The notes under the pieces: generated by a model
Database searches by the model: none
Told to the model about the DNA's origin: nothing
The model's input: the letters and a program-made list of their open reading frames with translations, nothing else
Shown: positions 21,582 through 33,000 of the stretch, one piece after another
Layout: each line of letters opens with the position of its first letter
Position numbering within the stretch: the stretch's first letter is position 1
Source: Geosiphon pyriformis
Lineage: Eukaryota > Glomeromycota > Glomeromycetes > Archaeosporales > Geosiphonaceae
Direction of reading: 5' to 3'
Assembly (NCBI GenBank): GCA_016748015.1
Contig: JAAOMT010000436.1
Span: 306,091 to 370,090, forward strand
DNA length: 64,000 nt
Position numbers and translations under genes: made by a program

Positions 21582-22507
21582 TGTTACAGATGATTATTTC
21601 TGCTGTGGAATTAAATAACAAATCTGTAACTTGGTGCTCAAAAGCTATCTTGATTTCTGTTAATGTTGGTATTGATAATCTGAAGGTTTTGATATCTGAA
21701 AGTTTTGATATCTGAAGGTTTTGGGTTGAGTTTTTTGTATAATAGATAGAGATTTAATTGTAATTGTAATAGTCTTCGGAATTGCAATTCCGTCCAATTT
21801 TTTTTTCAGCATGGAGGCCGGATTTATTCTGGCAGTTGTGCCCTTCTGGTAAGCTATTCAATAATATATAAAATTCTACCCTTATTTCTGGGTCTTTTAC
21901 CAGGCTATCCATGATGTCAATAACTCAGTGCTTTTAATTCTTAATCAATTAGTATAAAACAACAAAGCAAAGACAGAAAAAAAAAGAAAAAAAAAAGCAA
22001 ATAATATGAAATAAAGCAAATAAGCCAAGGCGATTCTGATTCATATTTTGTCAATAGCCATAATCAAGAGCTATTGTTCCAGTATAGTTAAGTATCAGTT
22101 ACTATCAACATAAAGTATTGATAGTGAAGAAAAAATTTGATATAGTGAATAATTATTTTATTTAAGGATTGTGATAACTAAGTTAAGAATTCTTGGTGTT
22201 GATTCTGTCTTTTCTGCTTCTAATGCTATTGCTATATATACATATTTGAGATTCCTCAATTTCTTAATTCCTCAATTTCTTGCAACAGGAATCCTGAAAT
22301 TCCTGGAATTCTGTGATTCTTGATGAGAGGAATCCTGGGATTCTGGAATTCTGCAATTTCTTGTCAGAGAATCCTGAAATTCTTGGAATCCTGCAATTTT
22401 TCTGAGAAGAATCTTGGAATTTCACATTTACTATATCTACATCCCATTGGTTAATATCTACTGACTAATAATAATAATACTATATTTTCTATATTCTATA
22501 AGTAACA
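21582..22507 (-). repeat. 3' LTR of E4 (family A)
   Basis: TGTTACAGATG to GTAACA in plus coordinates, 926 bp. It carries an extra copy of a TTTTGATATCTGAA unit relative to the other LTR. GGAATTCC-type repeats lie at about 22285-22430 and the hairpin at 22052-22076. Confidence 0.9.
22052..22076 (-). promoter_or_regulatory. conserved LTR stem-loop (E4 3' LTR)
   Basis: Stem CAATAGC/GCTATTG, loop TCTTGATTATG. The loop palindrome is changed to TGATTA by one C-to-T step. The 5' LTR copy at 31350-31374 is identical. Confidence 0.6.
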
Positions 22508-22522
22508 TTATTTCCTCCTTTT
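22508..22522 (-). other. polypurine tract of E4
   Basis: The minus strand reads AAAAGGAGGAAATAA directly before the 3' LTR start TGTTACT. This is the expected plus-strand primer. Confidence 0.8.
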
Positions 22523-23440
22523 AATATTGAGCTCTGTCGAAATCTAATTCTTTTAATTCTCCCTCTTAAAGTATTTTCTGAATTTCATTTTTGAGAATTA
22601 CTTGTGTTATTTGAGTCTGTAATTCTTCAAATTGAGCATTGGTGATTTTTCCCAATTGATTACTGGTAACCATATCCATTGCTTTGTTGAGTAGAATTTC
22701 TAGTCAATCCTGAAATACTGTGTGTATCCGGTATATAGCTTGAGCTTGTGTGGATAAGTTGTTTTTTCCCACAAAATGTTCTAGTTGTTGTAGTATTGTT
22801 GTGTCGAATAACTGCTTTGTTTTATCCGTATATAAGTTCTGGATATTCACGTGTTGTCCCAAGTAAAAATAACAATAATTTTTTGGAAATTGTTGTGTCT
22901 ACCAAGTCCAAGTTTCTCTGGTAAGTTCTTGGTGTAATCCGACTATTTGTTGTTCTTTTATGGCCAATTTTATCTTGGTCATAATCTTGTTAACAACATT
23001 TTCAAGTCTTTTCTATGCTTTGTTTTGTGGTATCTTTGCTGTATTTTTGTAATAAATGGTTTGTTGATTGATTGTAATTTCCATCTCCTGGTGTTGAATT
23101 AATTGAAAAATTTGTTGGGTTAGTGAATAGATATTGTCCGTAATTTCCATTTTTCTGATCTCTTTTGTCACATTGATCATATTCTTATATATTCTTTTGT
23201 CAATCAATTGGACATGTTGTTGTCAATTATAATAATTGGTTCCAGATCTTATGGAATCTCATCTGATTGGACTAGTATTCCTTATACTCCTAATTGTGGA
23301 ATATTATTGGTGGATGATAATGCTATATGGTGGTATAATTTCAATCAATTTCTATGTGCTGCTTTGGTCAAGATTTTGTTATTCAATCTTAATTTGTAAG
23401 CTCTATTTCTTAGAATTTCTTCTATGTGAAATGGTCTGTT
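22523..23440 (-). pseudogene. post-integrase region of E4, function unknown
   Basis: After integrase, coding-like sequence continues for about 300 codons to the polypurine tract. It includes a piece at 23013-23207 (RKMEITDNIYSLTQQIFQLI). The same segments occur in E3 (KMEITDDIHTLVQQLFQLI), so it is a conserved part of this family. It is Gln/Ile/Lys-rich and predicted helical, with no recognised motif and several stops. Confidence 0.6.
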
Positions 23441-24400
23441 CTATTTGGAATCAAATTTTCCACTCCATTGTTTTTCCATTTTGGTACAATGTAGTAGTAC
23501 TTTGTTTCTAATCCTGAATTCAACTGGTTTATCTGGTAGTTGGTTATCATGTCTTTCTTTTTGTTTCTCTTGTGATCTTTGTATGTTATCAGCTGCTCTT
23601 CGTTGTTTGTTTTCTAATGTTTTCATTAAGTCATATGTTCTTTTCAACAATGTGTTTTTAAAATTTTCTTCTGTTATTGGTTTGGTTGGGTATGTGCTGA
23701 CTTCTATTTCCACTGGTAGTGTTGCTGTTCTACCATATATTAATTCAAATGGTGTTGCTTGTGTAGTATCTTGCTTTATTGTCCAATAAGCAAATAGTAC
23801 TGATGGTATCAACAAATCCCAATCATTCTGGTTTTCTTGGCTGAGTTTAACTATTGCTTTACACAATGTTCTGTTGAATCTTTTAACTAATCTATTGGTT
23901 TGTGGATGGTATGGTGATGATAGTGGTCTCTTAATTCCAAATTTTTAGCTCAATTCTGTTCACAAAATAAGTTTCTTGGTCTGATAATAATTCCTTTGAA
24001 CATCCATGTTGACAAATTAAATCTTAATGAACAAATTCGGCAACGGATTCTGCATCCACTCTTTGAATTGCTTTTGCCTTTGGCCATTTAGTGAGATAGT
24101 CCATGGCTACTGCTATGTACCTGTTTTCTCCGCTGGTAATTGTTAATGGTCTGACTAAATCAATTCCAATACAGTTGAATGGTTGTCCCACTTTGATTGG
24201 TCTTAATGGTTCACTGGGTTTTGTATCTCTTCTTTGCTGACAAGCATCACAATTTTGAACATATTGGATGATGTTTGGATACATTGATGGCCAATAGTAT
24301 CTTTTTCTGGTTCTTTCCATGGTTGCTTCTTTGTAAAAGTGTCCTGCTGTTGGATTTGAGTGCATGTTGAATAATATTGTCTCTTTTTCTGGCTCTGTAA
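23441..24400 (-). pseudogene. integrase of E4
   Basis: The zinc domain (24220-24365) has His-x6-His and NCDACQQ. The catalytic core has GIDLVRPL (first Asp), an intact SDQ second Asp at about 23984, and NRLVKRFNRTL where the third residue is Lys instead of Glu (codon 23882-23884). A short deletion and frameshift lie near 23945-23965. The C-terminal part is 23441-23866. A DDK triad should not support integration. Confidence 0.8.
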
Positions 24401-25095
24401 TTACTCTGGTTGGTTGCTCTAGATCTCTTCTATTTTTCTGATACAGTATATTTTGGTGAGTGATAAAATATTTTGATTGTTGTTTGATACTCTTTCGTTC
24501 TGTTTGAGATAAATTCTCCTTGAACTGTTGAGTGTTTATATAATGTTAAAGTTGTTGATATTTTTGTATGTTCATTTTTTGTTATATTTTCGTTGGTATT
24601 GTTCTGGTTTTGTTATATTTTTGGGTTAAAATGTTCTTAGATTTGTCTCATTCGCAACAAACCATCAGCATTTCCATTGTTTTTTCCTTTTTTATAATGT
24701 ATAGTATAATTATATAGTGCAAGTGCCATTTTCCATCTTGACTGTCTTCCATCTCCAAATTCTTGTTTTTGAAGTGATGTTAGTTCTTTGTGATCTGTGT
24801 ATACTTCAAACTTCTGGCTCAAGTATTTTTTCTATTTCATGACTGCCCAGTATATCACTAAGTGTTCTTGTTCTGGTGTTCCATAGTTTTTTTTGGCTGG
24901 TGTTAAACCTCTGCTGGTATATGCTACTGGATGTTCTCTGCTGTCTGGTCCTCTCTGAGATAATACTGCTCCCAATGCTTGGCTGGATGCATCAGTGGTG
25001 ATGATGAATGGTTTGCTGTAATCTGGATAGATCAGTACTGGAGCTTGAATGAGCTTTCTTTTCAGAATATCAAAAGCTTTTTGTTGACTTTCTGT
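24401..25095 (-). pseudogene. RNase H domain of E4
   Basis: Visible: TTDASSQALGAVLSQ (first Asp), the NYGTPEQEHLVIYWAV helix with Glu, VYTDHKELTSL (Asp) and HYKKGKNNGNADGLLR (last Asp), the usual Ty3-type RNase H set. It would degrade the RNA strand of the hybrid. Stops break it near 24835 and downstream of 24637. Confidence 0.8.
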
Positions 25096-26090
25096 CTATT
25101 CATATTTTGTATTCTTGGTTTGCAGTTGGTTGAGTGGCTGCATTATTTTGAAAAAGTTTTTGATAAAATGCTGATCATAGCTGGTGAATCCCAAGAATGA
25201 TTTCAGTTCTGTCATATTGGCCAGCACTAGAGAGTTTTTTACTATCTCTATTTTCTCTGGGTTCATTTTGATGCCATCTTTGCTGACTATGTGTTTCAAG
25301 AATTTTAGTTCTGTCTTGCCAAAAAAGTACTTTGTTGCATTTAACTTTAGTCCTGCTCTTCTTAGTCTTTCAAACACTTGTTGAAGATAATGAAGATGAT
25401 CATCAAATGTTTTTGAGAATACATTGGTGTTGTCCAAGTATACAACTACTGATTTCCACAATAAGCCAATATAAACAATTTCCATTAACCATTGGAAAGT
25501 TGCTGGAGCATTGGTTAAGCCGAATGGCATTACTTTAAATTCAAAATTCCCTTCCCTTGTGGTAAATGCTATTTTCTCTTTGTTGGCTGGATCCATGGCT
25601 ATTTGCCAGTAACTACTGTCCAGGTCTAATGTTAAAAACCATTTGTTTCCACCGAAAGCATCAAATAATTCTTGGATCCGTAGAGTGGGATAGCTATCTC
25701 CACGAGTTACTCTATTGAGTTTTTTATAATCTACACAAAAGCAAATTTTTCTATTCTTTTTCCAGACAAGTACTACTGGTGATGATCATGGGTTCATTGA
25801 TAGCTGAATTAGCCCATTGTCAAGCATTCAGTTTATTTCTTAACAGATAATCTCGTGGTTAGCTGGTGGTACTCTGTATGCTCTTTGTTTAATTGGCATT
25901 GTATCTCCAGTCTTGATCTGATGTTGAATGATGTCAGTTCGGCCAAACTTGTTTTTGCTGGCAAAGATGTCATTGAAATTGTTGAGCAACATCTTAAGTT
26001 GCATATATTGGAGTAGATCTAAGTTTTCCATGTTCATTTGTTTCAACTGTTCTGGTTGGAGTAAATAACATTCACTTCGTCCATATATTG
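25096..26090 (-). pseudogene. reverse transcriptase of E4
   Basis: The RT runs from FNDIFASKNKFGR (25840-26046) through the FCVDYKKLN region and FLTLDLDSSYWQI (broken) to the best open frame, 25096-25596, with MPFGLTNAPATFQ, the catalytic box YLDN (25429-25440) and FGKTELKFLKHIVSK. The second Asp of YxDD is Asn, as in E2 and E3. Otherwise the fold motifs are well kept. Confidence 0.85.
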
Positions 26091-26900
26091 TTTGTGATGT
26101 AATATCGACATATTCACAAAGCTGTGGAAAGTCTGGAATGGTGCTTAGTAGTTAATTCTCTATTTCTGTGGTCAAATATCCAATGATGGTTTCTTCCAGT
26201 ATATTGACAACATTTTCAGTGTTGTTGTAGATGGAAATTTTGATGTGGTTATAGTTTTTGGCTGGTATGTGGAAATTGATGAGTCCAACTTCTCCTGATT
26301 CACAAAGACTTGCTTTTGCTTCAAAAATTTGTGCTTGGTCTTTTTGCTTCCTCTCTATTGTTATTATGTACTGGTCATATGATGGAATGGAAATTGCTTA
26401 ACCAGTTGAGATAATTTCTCCTTGGCCAACAATTTTTTTTTCTGTCATATTGACTGGCACATCTATTCTACCTGTTGATCTGAATTCTTGTATTCCTCTC
26501 ACTGTTATTCCTAATTCCTTCTTCTTTCCCACTAATACTAACTGTGCTACTCTAACCAGAGGCAGGAATATTGCCTGTGCTATCTTTTCGTTGGACTCTA
26601 TTATATAGGCCTTTTCTGAGTCATTTTGTAGCATAGTGATGATATTTTTTATATATTCCGCGTTAATTATTCCTCCTCTTATATTAATCTCTCTTTTCGC
26701 TAAACTACTCCTAAATGCTAATTGAACTATTGTTGTTGCTGGAATTTCCAGCACTATTTTTAAATTAAGGCAGATGCGTAAATGTGGTTTCAATTTGATG
26801 GCATCTTTTCCTGGATACTTCAGATCAAATCCTGCATCAGTATCATGTGCTCATTCTGACATGATATCTTTGTTGTTATTACTAAACCATTTAAGTTTTT
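26091..26900 (-). pseudogene. dUTPase and pre-RT segment of E4
   Basis: The frame 26398-26793 holds RSSLAKRE (II), GGIINAEYIKNI (III, Asp replaced by Asn), EKIAQAIF (IV) and RGIQEFRSTGRI (V). Motif I lies just upstream (AGFDLKY, about 26815-26845). The pre-RT linker continues to 26091. It is the same arrangement as the intact E3 copy. Confidence 0.85.
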
Positions 26901-27760
26901 GGTTTTTGGTGAGGTCAGGGAGTGTGATATATTGTTCGGGGTCTGAATTGGAGTTTGAATTTGAGTTTATACTATTGTCATTGTTATTGCCATCTTGACC
27001 AAAGCTTGAACCGTTGTTATTATCATTGTTGTCGGAGTTTAAAGCACGATTGGTCAGTGATTTTGATTCTGATGCACAGCTGCTGATTGGTTCTTCTTTC
27101 TCTGGGATCGTGTAGATTATGTGTGATGGTGGATTGTAGATAAGATCATACTCATCACAATACTGGAAGTCATAGAAAATTAGGCAGTGTTGACATAGTC
27201 GAGCATTCAACTGCTCTAACCATTGTTCTTGTTCTTCCCTGGTGGGTGCTAATTCTTGGTAGTGTTCATGAAACTGTTTTGGATCCAGGAGATTTATGAT
27301 GAGTTCTGCATCCCAGTCAAGCTCTAGAGATTCTGGGGGGTTGTTTTTGATTGTTTTTATTTCCTCAGGTGATGCTTCTTTGATTTTGGCGAGTGCCATT
27401 TGCCAAATTTTGTCATTGTTGTATGAGTAACCATCCAGGCACTGAACAGCTCTTTTTCAGGTGGCTTCGATGAGTGTTCTTTTTTGTATCCAGTTGTTGA
27501 TGAGAATCGTGTATTGACATGACTCGTTACATGTTCCTCTTTTCCCAGGAATGTCATTCCACATTTCTTCATTAAGAAGGGTGTTTCCACATGCTAGGCA
27601 ATGTTCACCATCCTACTTTCCCTTTTGTTTTGGTCGTCAATCGCGTTTGATAATGCATGAGCGACAATAATATTTGGTTGCTGTGAACCATTCTTCATCT
27701 TTGTTGTAACACATGGCCATTAACAACAATTTCTTGCTGCAATCGATGCACACTAGCTTG
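26901..27760 (-). pseudogene. Cys-rich module of E4, unknown family
   Basis: The minus strand reads VCIDCSKKLLLMAMC, YYCRSCIIKR, HCLACGNTLL, WNDIPGKRGTCNESC and then, in the 26851-27399 frame, FHEHYQELAPTREEQEQW and LCQHC..FQYCDEYDLIYNPP. It is the most complete copy besides E3. The function is unknown. Confidence 0.65.
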
Positions 27761-28800
27761 GATCAATGATATTGAGCTGGTGGTTGGTAGGTGTATGGGA
27801 CATAAGTTAATTCATTGGCTAATGTTAGCTCTTCTTCTCGTTCCTTCTCTTTTTCTTTTTCTTTCCAACTCCATTTAGTGGTTGGTTCACTCTGGCTGTT
27901 GTCACTCTATGCTCCTAGGTTTGGCTCCCAGGCAAGTTTTTTTTTTTTCTTCTTCTTTCTCTTGTCATCCCATGAGAGTATGAGTGGTAGTTTGTTGTGG
28001 TCGACATCGGCCCAGGAGACTTGATAAGCTTTCCAGGTAGGTTTCTCTTTCTCCTTCTTCAGTTCAATCAATAGTTTCTCTCTTGGAGGAGTCTTAAAGT
28101 GGCCACACATAGCTGGTACACATATGTGTTGGCCCTGATATGTTAGCTGGAGTTCCTGGATGTTCTAGTCTAATGTCACATTGACTTGAGATAGCCAGTT
28201 ATTACCAATGAGAGCTTGGTATTGGGTGGCTTCCATCACTAAAACTTTAATGGAAGTTATGATGCCATTGATTTTGAAAGGGAAGTCATCGATTTCACTG
28301 ATTGGAGTTTTGGTTGCTCTATCAGTGATGATAATTTTGGCACTGGCAGCTTGGTCAACTTGGCAACCTAATTGATCCATGAGTTGTCATGTGATGATGC
28401 TACCTGCTGAACTGCTGTCAAGGATCAATTTAATGGATTGTCCCTCGACTTTGGTATAAGTGTACATCGTGATGATTAGTTTGGCTTCAAGAGTAGCTTC
28501 ACTAAATAATAGCATTGCAGTTGTTTCCTTGAATTCGAATGGGAAGATAACAGCCAAAGACTTGTCTTCAGAAATGGTAGCAAGTGGAATATTACTGGTG
28601 AGTGATTGTTTTTGGGCGAATCCTGGATTATTGGCTGAGACATCTTTTGGGGTGACCAGGAGACTTAAATAGTTCTGGAAATTTGAGTTCTGGGGTTGAC
28701 CAGTACCCGAATTCTGCTGGCATAATCCAGATGGTTGCTGTGAAAAACTGGGGATCAGTTGATGAACCACCATCACCAATCTCCAGCTCTGTTGAGTCAT
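27761..28800 (-). pseudogene. aspartic protease of E4
   Basis: The frame 28387-28800 ends LILDSSSAGSIIT then stop; the active-site Gly of DSG is Ser. It continues as MDQLGCQVDQAASAKI (28165-28380) and VLVMEATQYQALIGNNWL. A charged Lys/Glu linker (27815-28110) with a long lysine run follows. Confidence 0.8.
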
Positions 28801-30850
28801 TTTTGGTTTTTGTGTTCCATTGGGTGGTAAGTTTTGGGGCAGTGTTTGAATTTGTTGAGGTTGATATATTATTTGCAGCTGTGGTTGTTAATAAATTACT
28901 TGTGGCTGCAGTTAATAAATTGGAGCTTGATATACTGGTGGTTAATACATTGATTGCTGCATTATTGGTGCATAATGAGGTAAGTGTTGGTATTGTTCTT
29001 GATGTTGCTGGGAACTTGAAGCTGGAAACCAGCAATTGGGGTTTCGATATTAATTTTCTGATTGTTGGTTATTTAAACACTGGCAGCAATCGATTTGTAT
29101 GTGTTCTTGTCTACCACAATAGTGACAAACATGCATTTCTTGTTGCCACTGTTGATTGGCTGGAAATGATGGACATGGCTAATTTTGAATGTGATTGGAG
29201 TTTCCTGGATTGTTGTATCATTGTGGCAGTTGATAGATTGCTTGGTTGTCAACTAAGTAGTCCTCTAATTTCTGATTGATGTTGTCACTGAATTGTTTTA
29301 GCTTGGAATCCAGGTTAGATGATCCATTCATTACTAAATTCACAGCTTGGGCATGGTTAGCTTCTAACTTGGCGGCTTCAAAATCTCTGACATGAGTCAT
29401 GGCAGTTGAGAGATCAACTGAATGCATTGAATGTACTTGCTAGAGGATACTACTATGCAATTCTCGGATGAATTGGTTCAAGATCTGTGATGCTGTAAAG
29501 TAGTCAGTTTGGATTGCCTGAATTTGGCACAGATTTCTATGGAAGTGTTCCAAGTAAGTGGTGACCACTTCTGTGTCTCCTTGTTTGATGATGGTGAAAG
29601 TACTTGTCAAGCAGTTGATGCTGTTGTTATCACTAAAATACCTCTAATTTGAAGACATTAAAGTTTTAAGGTTTCTGGGCTAGACTGTGATACCAAGAGT
29701 CTGCCATGTCTTTGAGAAAATAGGGGATGACTTGCATGATTCTGGCATCATCCCAGTTATTAGCAGTAATTGCTTTGGCAACATCATTGATCCAGGCTTG
29801 AGCATTGTCTTCTTCGCCAGTGAATTTCTCGAGTTTGGTTATTGGTGCATATGCCATTGGATCTAAGTTGGGTTGTGGTGGTTGTTGAAGTGATACTAGT
29901 GGCTGTTGAATCTGCTGGTGTGAGTGTTGTGGTGGCTGGCCAATTGGTTCAACTAGTGGTGAGTTAATGATGATAACGGGAGGTAAGTCTGGTTGATTAA
30001 TTAGATTGGGGTTTTAATTGTTCTGATTTGGTGGTGGTTGAATATTCGGAGTTTCGATTTCTGGGTTTTCTAAATTTAGATTTTGCTGAGTTTGAAGATT
30101 TGGTGTTTCAACTTCCGGGTTTTCAATAATCGGGTTCTGGTAAGTAAATTCTTGATCTTCCAATTCTTCTTCCTCTTCTTCTTTAGATAGTTCTTATGGG
30201 GTAGTGGTTCCGAAGTCCAGTTGAGGCAGCGGTGATCAAATTTCTAATGGTGTTGGTGATCACGATTTAAATCCTTTAAAGTATTTGCCATATGGTCCTA
30301 ATAATTCTGTTTTTCTTTGTTTACTTTGGAATGGGAATTGTCTAAATGTTGATGTCACGTTTGATGTGGATGCGCCTGTTGATAAAATGTTGATGGCACT
30401 TCTGGGTGTATAGTGATAAGATGGATTGGTTGGAGATTCAACCTTTGTTTTCTTCCAAGTAAGTGGTTGTATCTTTTTAAGTGTTACTGCTGGTGTTTGT
30501 AGTTTTCCTTTGTCTTTACTAGTGTATGTAATTGGATATTTTTGTTGGGTGTGATGTTCAATTTCTTTGTTGATCTTAGTGATAATGGATGTGAAGTTAT
30601 GATTTGTTGGTAGGTTGGTGTTTTGAATTAATTCTCTATAGAAAGTTTCTCTTGCTGATTCAGTATTCACTGGTGTTCCTAACAAAAAAAAAATCTTTTT
30701 GTTGACATAGAAATTGAAGGCTAATTTGGTGGATATATAATTGTGGTTTAATCCCAAGTATTGACAATAGTGTTGAAATAAGAATTTTGCGAATCCTAAA
30801 TGGTTTGCTCCTATATTTTCTAATTCTGCTACTTTTGGATGGTGTTTGTT
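28801..30850 (-). pseudogene. gag of E4 with CCHC zinc knuckle
   Basis: The N-terminal region (30260-30850) reads NHLGFAKFLFQHYCQ and FNFYVNKKI. A Gln/Pro-rich stretch follows, then the capsid-like domain (29218-29857, MAYAPITKLEKFTGEE) and the CCHC knuckle at 29086-29127 (CHYCGRQEHIQIDC). There is no in-frame ATG at the expected start; GTA occupies that place. Several stops. Confidence 0.8.
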
Positions 30851-30876
30851 GGTGCTAGTTCTCTGTAGGATTATAT

Positions 30877-30892
30877 CTTACAGGGAGCACCA
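30877..30892 (-). other. primer-binding site of E4
   Basis: The minus strand reads TGGTGCTCCCTGTAAG two bases inside the 5' LTR. Confidence 0.65.
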
Positions 30893-30894
30893 AA

Positions 30895-31797
30895 TGTTAC
30901 AGATGATTACTTCTGGGTGGGAATAAATAACAAACTCATAATTTGGTGCTCAAAAGCTATCTTGATTTCTGTTGATATTGGTATTGATAATCTGAAGGTT
31001 TTGATATCTGAAAGTTTTGGGTTGAGTTCTTTGTATAATGAACAGAGATTCAATTGTAATTGTAATAGTCTTCAGAATCACAATTCCGTCCAATTTCTTT
31101 CTCAGCATAGAAGCCAGATTTATTCTGGCAGTTGTGCCCTTCTGGTAAACTATTCAATAATATATAAAATTCTACACTTATTTCTGGGTCTTTTATCAGG
31201 CTATCTATGATGTCAATAACTCAGTGCTTTTAATTCTTAATCAATTAGTATAAAACAACAAAGCAAAGACAGAAAAAAAAAGAAAAAAAAGAAAGCAAAT
31301 AATATGAAATAAAGCAAATAAGCCAAGGCAATTCTGATTCATATTCTGTCAATAGCCATAATCAAGAGCTATTGTTCCAATATGGTTAAGTATCAGTTAC
31401 TATCAACATGAAGTGTTGATAGTGAAGAAGGAATTTGATATAGTGAATAATTATTTTATTTGAGAATTGTGGTAACTAAGCTAAGAATTCTTGGTGTTGA
31501 TTCTGTTTTTTCTGCTTCTAATGCTACTGCTATATATATATATTTGATATTTCTCAATTTCTCAATTTCTTGCAACAGGAATCCTGAAATTCCTGGAATT
31601 CTGCGATTCCTGATGAAAGGAATCCTGGGATTCTGGAATTCTGCGATTCCTTGTCGGAGAATCCTGAAATTCCTGGAATCCTGCAATTCCTTTGAGAGGA
31701 ATCTTGGAATTCCATATTTACTACATCTACATCCCATTGGTTAATATCTACTGACTAATAATAATAATACTATATTTTCTATATTCTATGAGTAACA
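30895..31797 (-). repeat. 5' LTR of E4 (family A)
   Basis: 903 bp, TGTTAC to GTAACA. It matches the 3' LTR throughout except for transitions and one short duplication. A TATA-like run lies at 31531-31542, and the hairpin at 31350-31374 is about 160 bp downstream in element orientation. Confidence 0.9.
31350..31374 (-). promoter_or_regulatory. conserved LTR stem-loop (E4 5' LTR)
   Basis: Identical to the 3' LTR copy: CAATAGC stem, loop TCTTGATTATG. Confidence 0.6.
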
Positions 31798-31801
31798 ATG
31801 G

Positions 31802-33000
31802 GTTAATTCAACTATTAATAAGTCTATAATTTTTACCAGTTATATTGGTTTGGAAAAAAAATGAAAAAATTTGATTTTGCATGGATTACTGAAAACTAAA
31901 TGGAATAACAAAAGGAGATAGCTACTCAATCTCAAAGATCCAAGAACTTTTTGATGTATTTGGAGGAAAGAAATGGTTTTTAACATTAACTTAAATAGTG
32001 GTTACTGACAAGTAGCCATAAAACCAGAAGATAAAAAGAAAACAGTATTTACAACTCGAGAAGAAAATTTTGAATTTGATAATATGTCTTTCAGCTTAAT
32101 AAATGCTTCAGCCACCTTCTAATGGCTAATAGAAATTGTTTATAGAAGACTATTGTGGAAATCAGTAGTTGTGTATTTAGATAACATTAATGTATTTTCA
32201 AAAACATTCAATGACTATCTTTATTATTTACAATAAGTGTTTGAAAGACTGAAACAAGCAGAATTAAAGTTAAATACTACTAAGTGCTTCTTTGAAAAAA
32301 CAAAGTTGAAATTTTTGGGACACATAGTGAGCAAAAATAGAATCAAAACAAATTTAGACAAAATTAAAATAGTTAAAAACTTTTCAATACTAACCAACTT
32401 GATAGAACTAAGAGCATTCTTGGAATTCACAGGTTACTACTGCCACTTTATTAAAAACTTTTCCAAACTGGCTCAACCATTTTACCAGCTTCAAACCAAG
32501 AATGTCAAATATAAGTGGGCAGAAACCCAGCAAAAAGCTTTTGATATATTGCAAAAAAAGCTTATTCAAGTACCAGTACTAATCTATTCAGATTACAACA
32601 AATTATTTATCATCATCACTGATGTATTAGGTCAAGCATTAGGAGCTATACTATCTTAGAGAAAACTGGATAAAAGAGAACATCCAGTAGCATATGCTAG
32701 CTGAAGTTTGAGTCCAGCAGAAAAAAACTATGGAATACTAGTGCTAAAACACTTAGCTATTTATTAAGCAGTCATTAAATAGAAAAAATATTTAAGCCAG
32801 AAGTTTGATGTATATACTAATCACAAGAGTTTAACTTCAATCCAGAAACAAAAATTTGGAGACAATTACTATATAAGATAGAAAATAAAGCTTTTACTAT
32901 TTAATTATATAGTACATTATAAAAAAAGAAAAAAAAAAGAAAATGCCAACAGTTTGTTACAAATGAAACAAATCTAAGAACATTTCAACCCAAAAATATA
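31802..33000 (+). pseudogene. RT and RNase H of E3, right of the E4 insertion
   Basis: Resumes as GLIQ. It is heavily mutated up to about 32150, then clearer: VVYLDNINVFSKTF (catalytic box YLDN at 32174-32185) and a frame at 32237-32659 covering the RT thumb and RNase H start (ITDVLGQALGAILS, first RNase H Asp kept). The later RNase H segment (VYTNHKSLTSI) has Asp replaced by Asn. Confidence 0.8.

Larger units (their letters stand above)
21582..31797 (-). mobile_element. complete Ty3/gypsy-type LTR retrotransposon E4 (10.2 kb)
   Basis: Both LTRs are present (21582-22507 and 30895-31797), with a primer-binding site at 30877-30892 and a polypurine tract at 22508-22522. Coding order on the minus strand: gag, CCHC, protease, Cys-rich module, dUTPase, RT, RNase H, integrase, post-integrase region. 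It sits inside the RT gene of E3 with a near-perfect 4-bp duplication. The LTRs differ at roughly one in twenty positions by eye, mostly transitions, so it is not a very recent insertion. No ORF spans the polyprotein. Confidence 0.9.
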
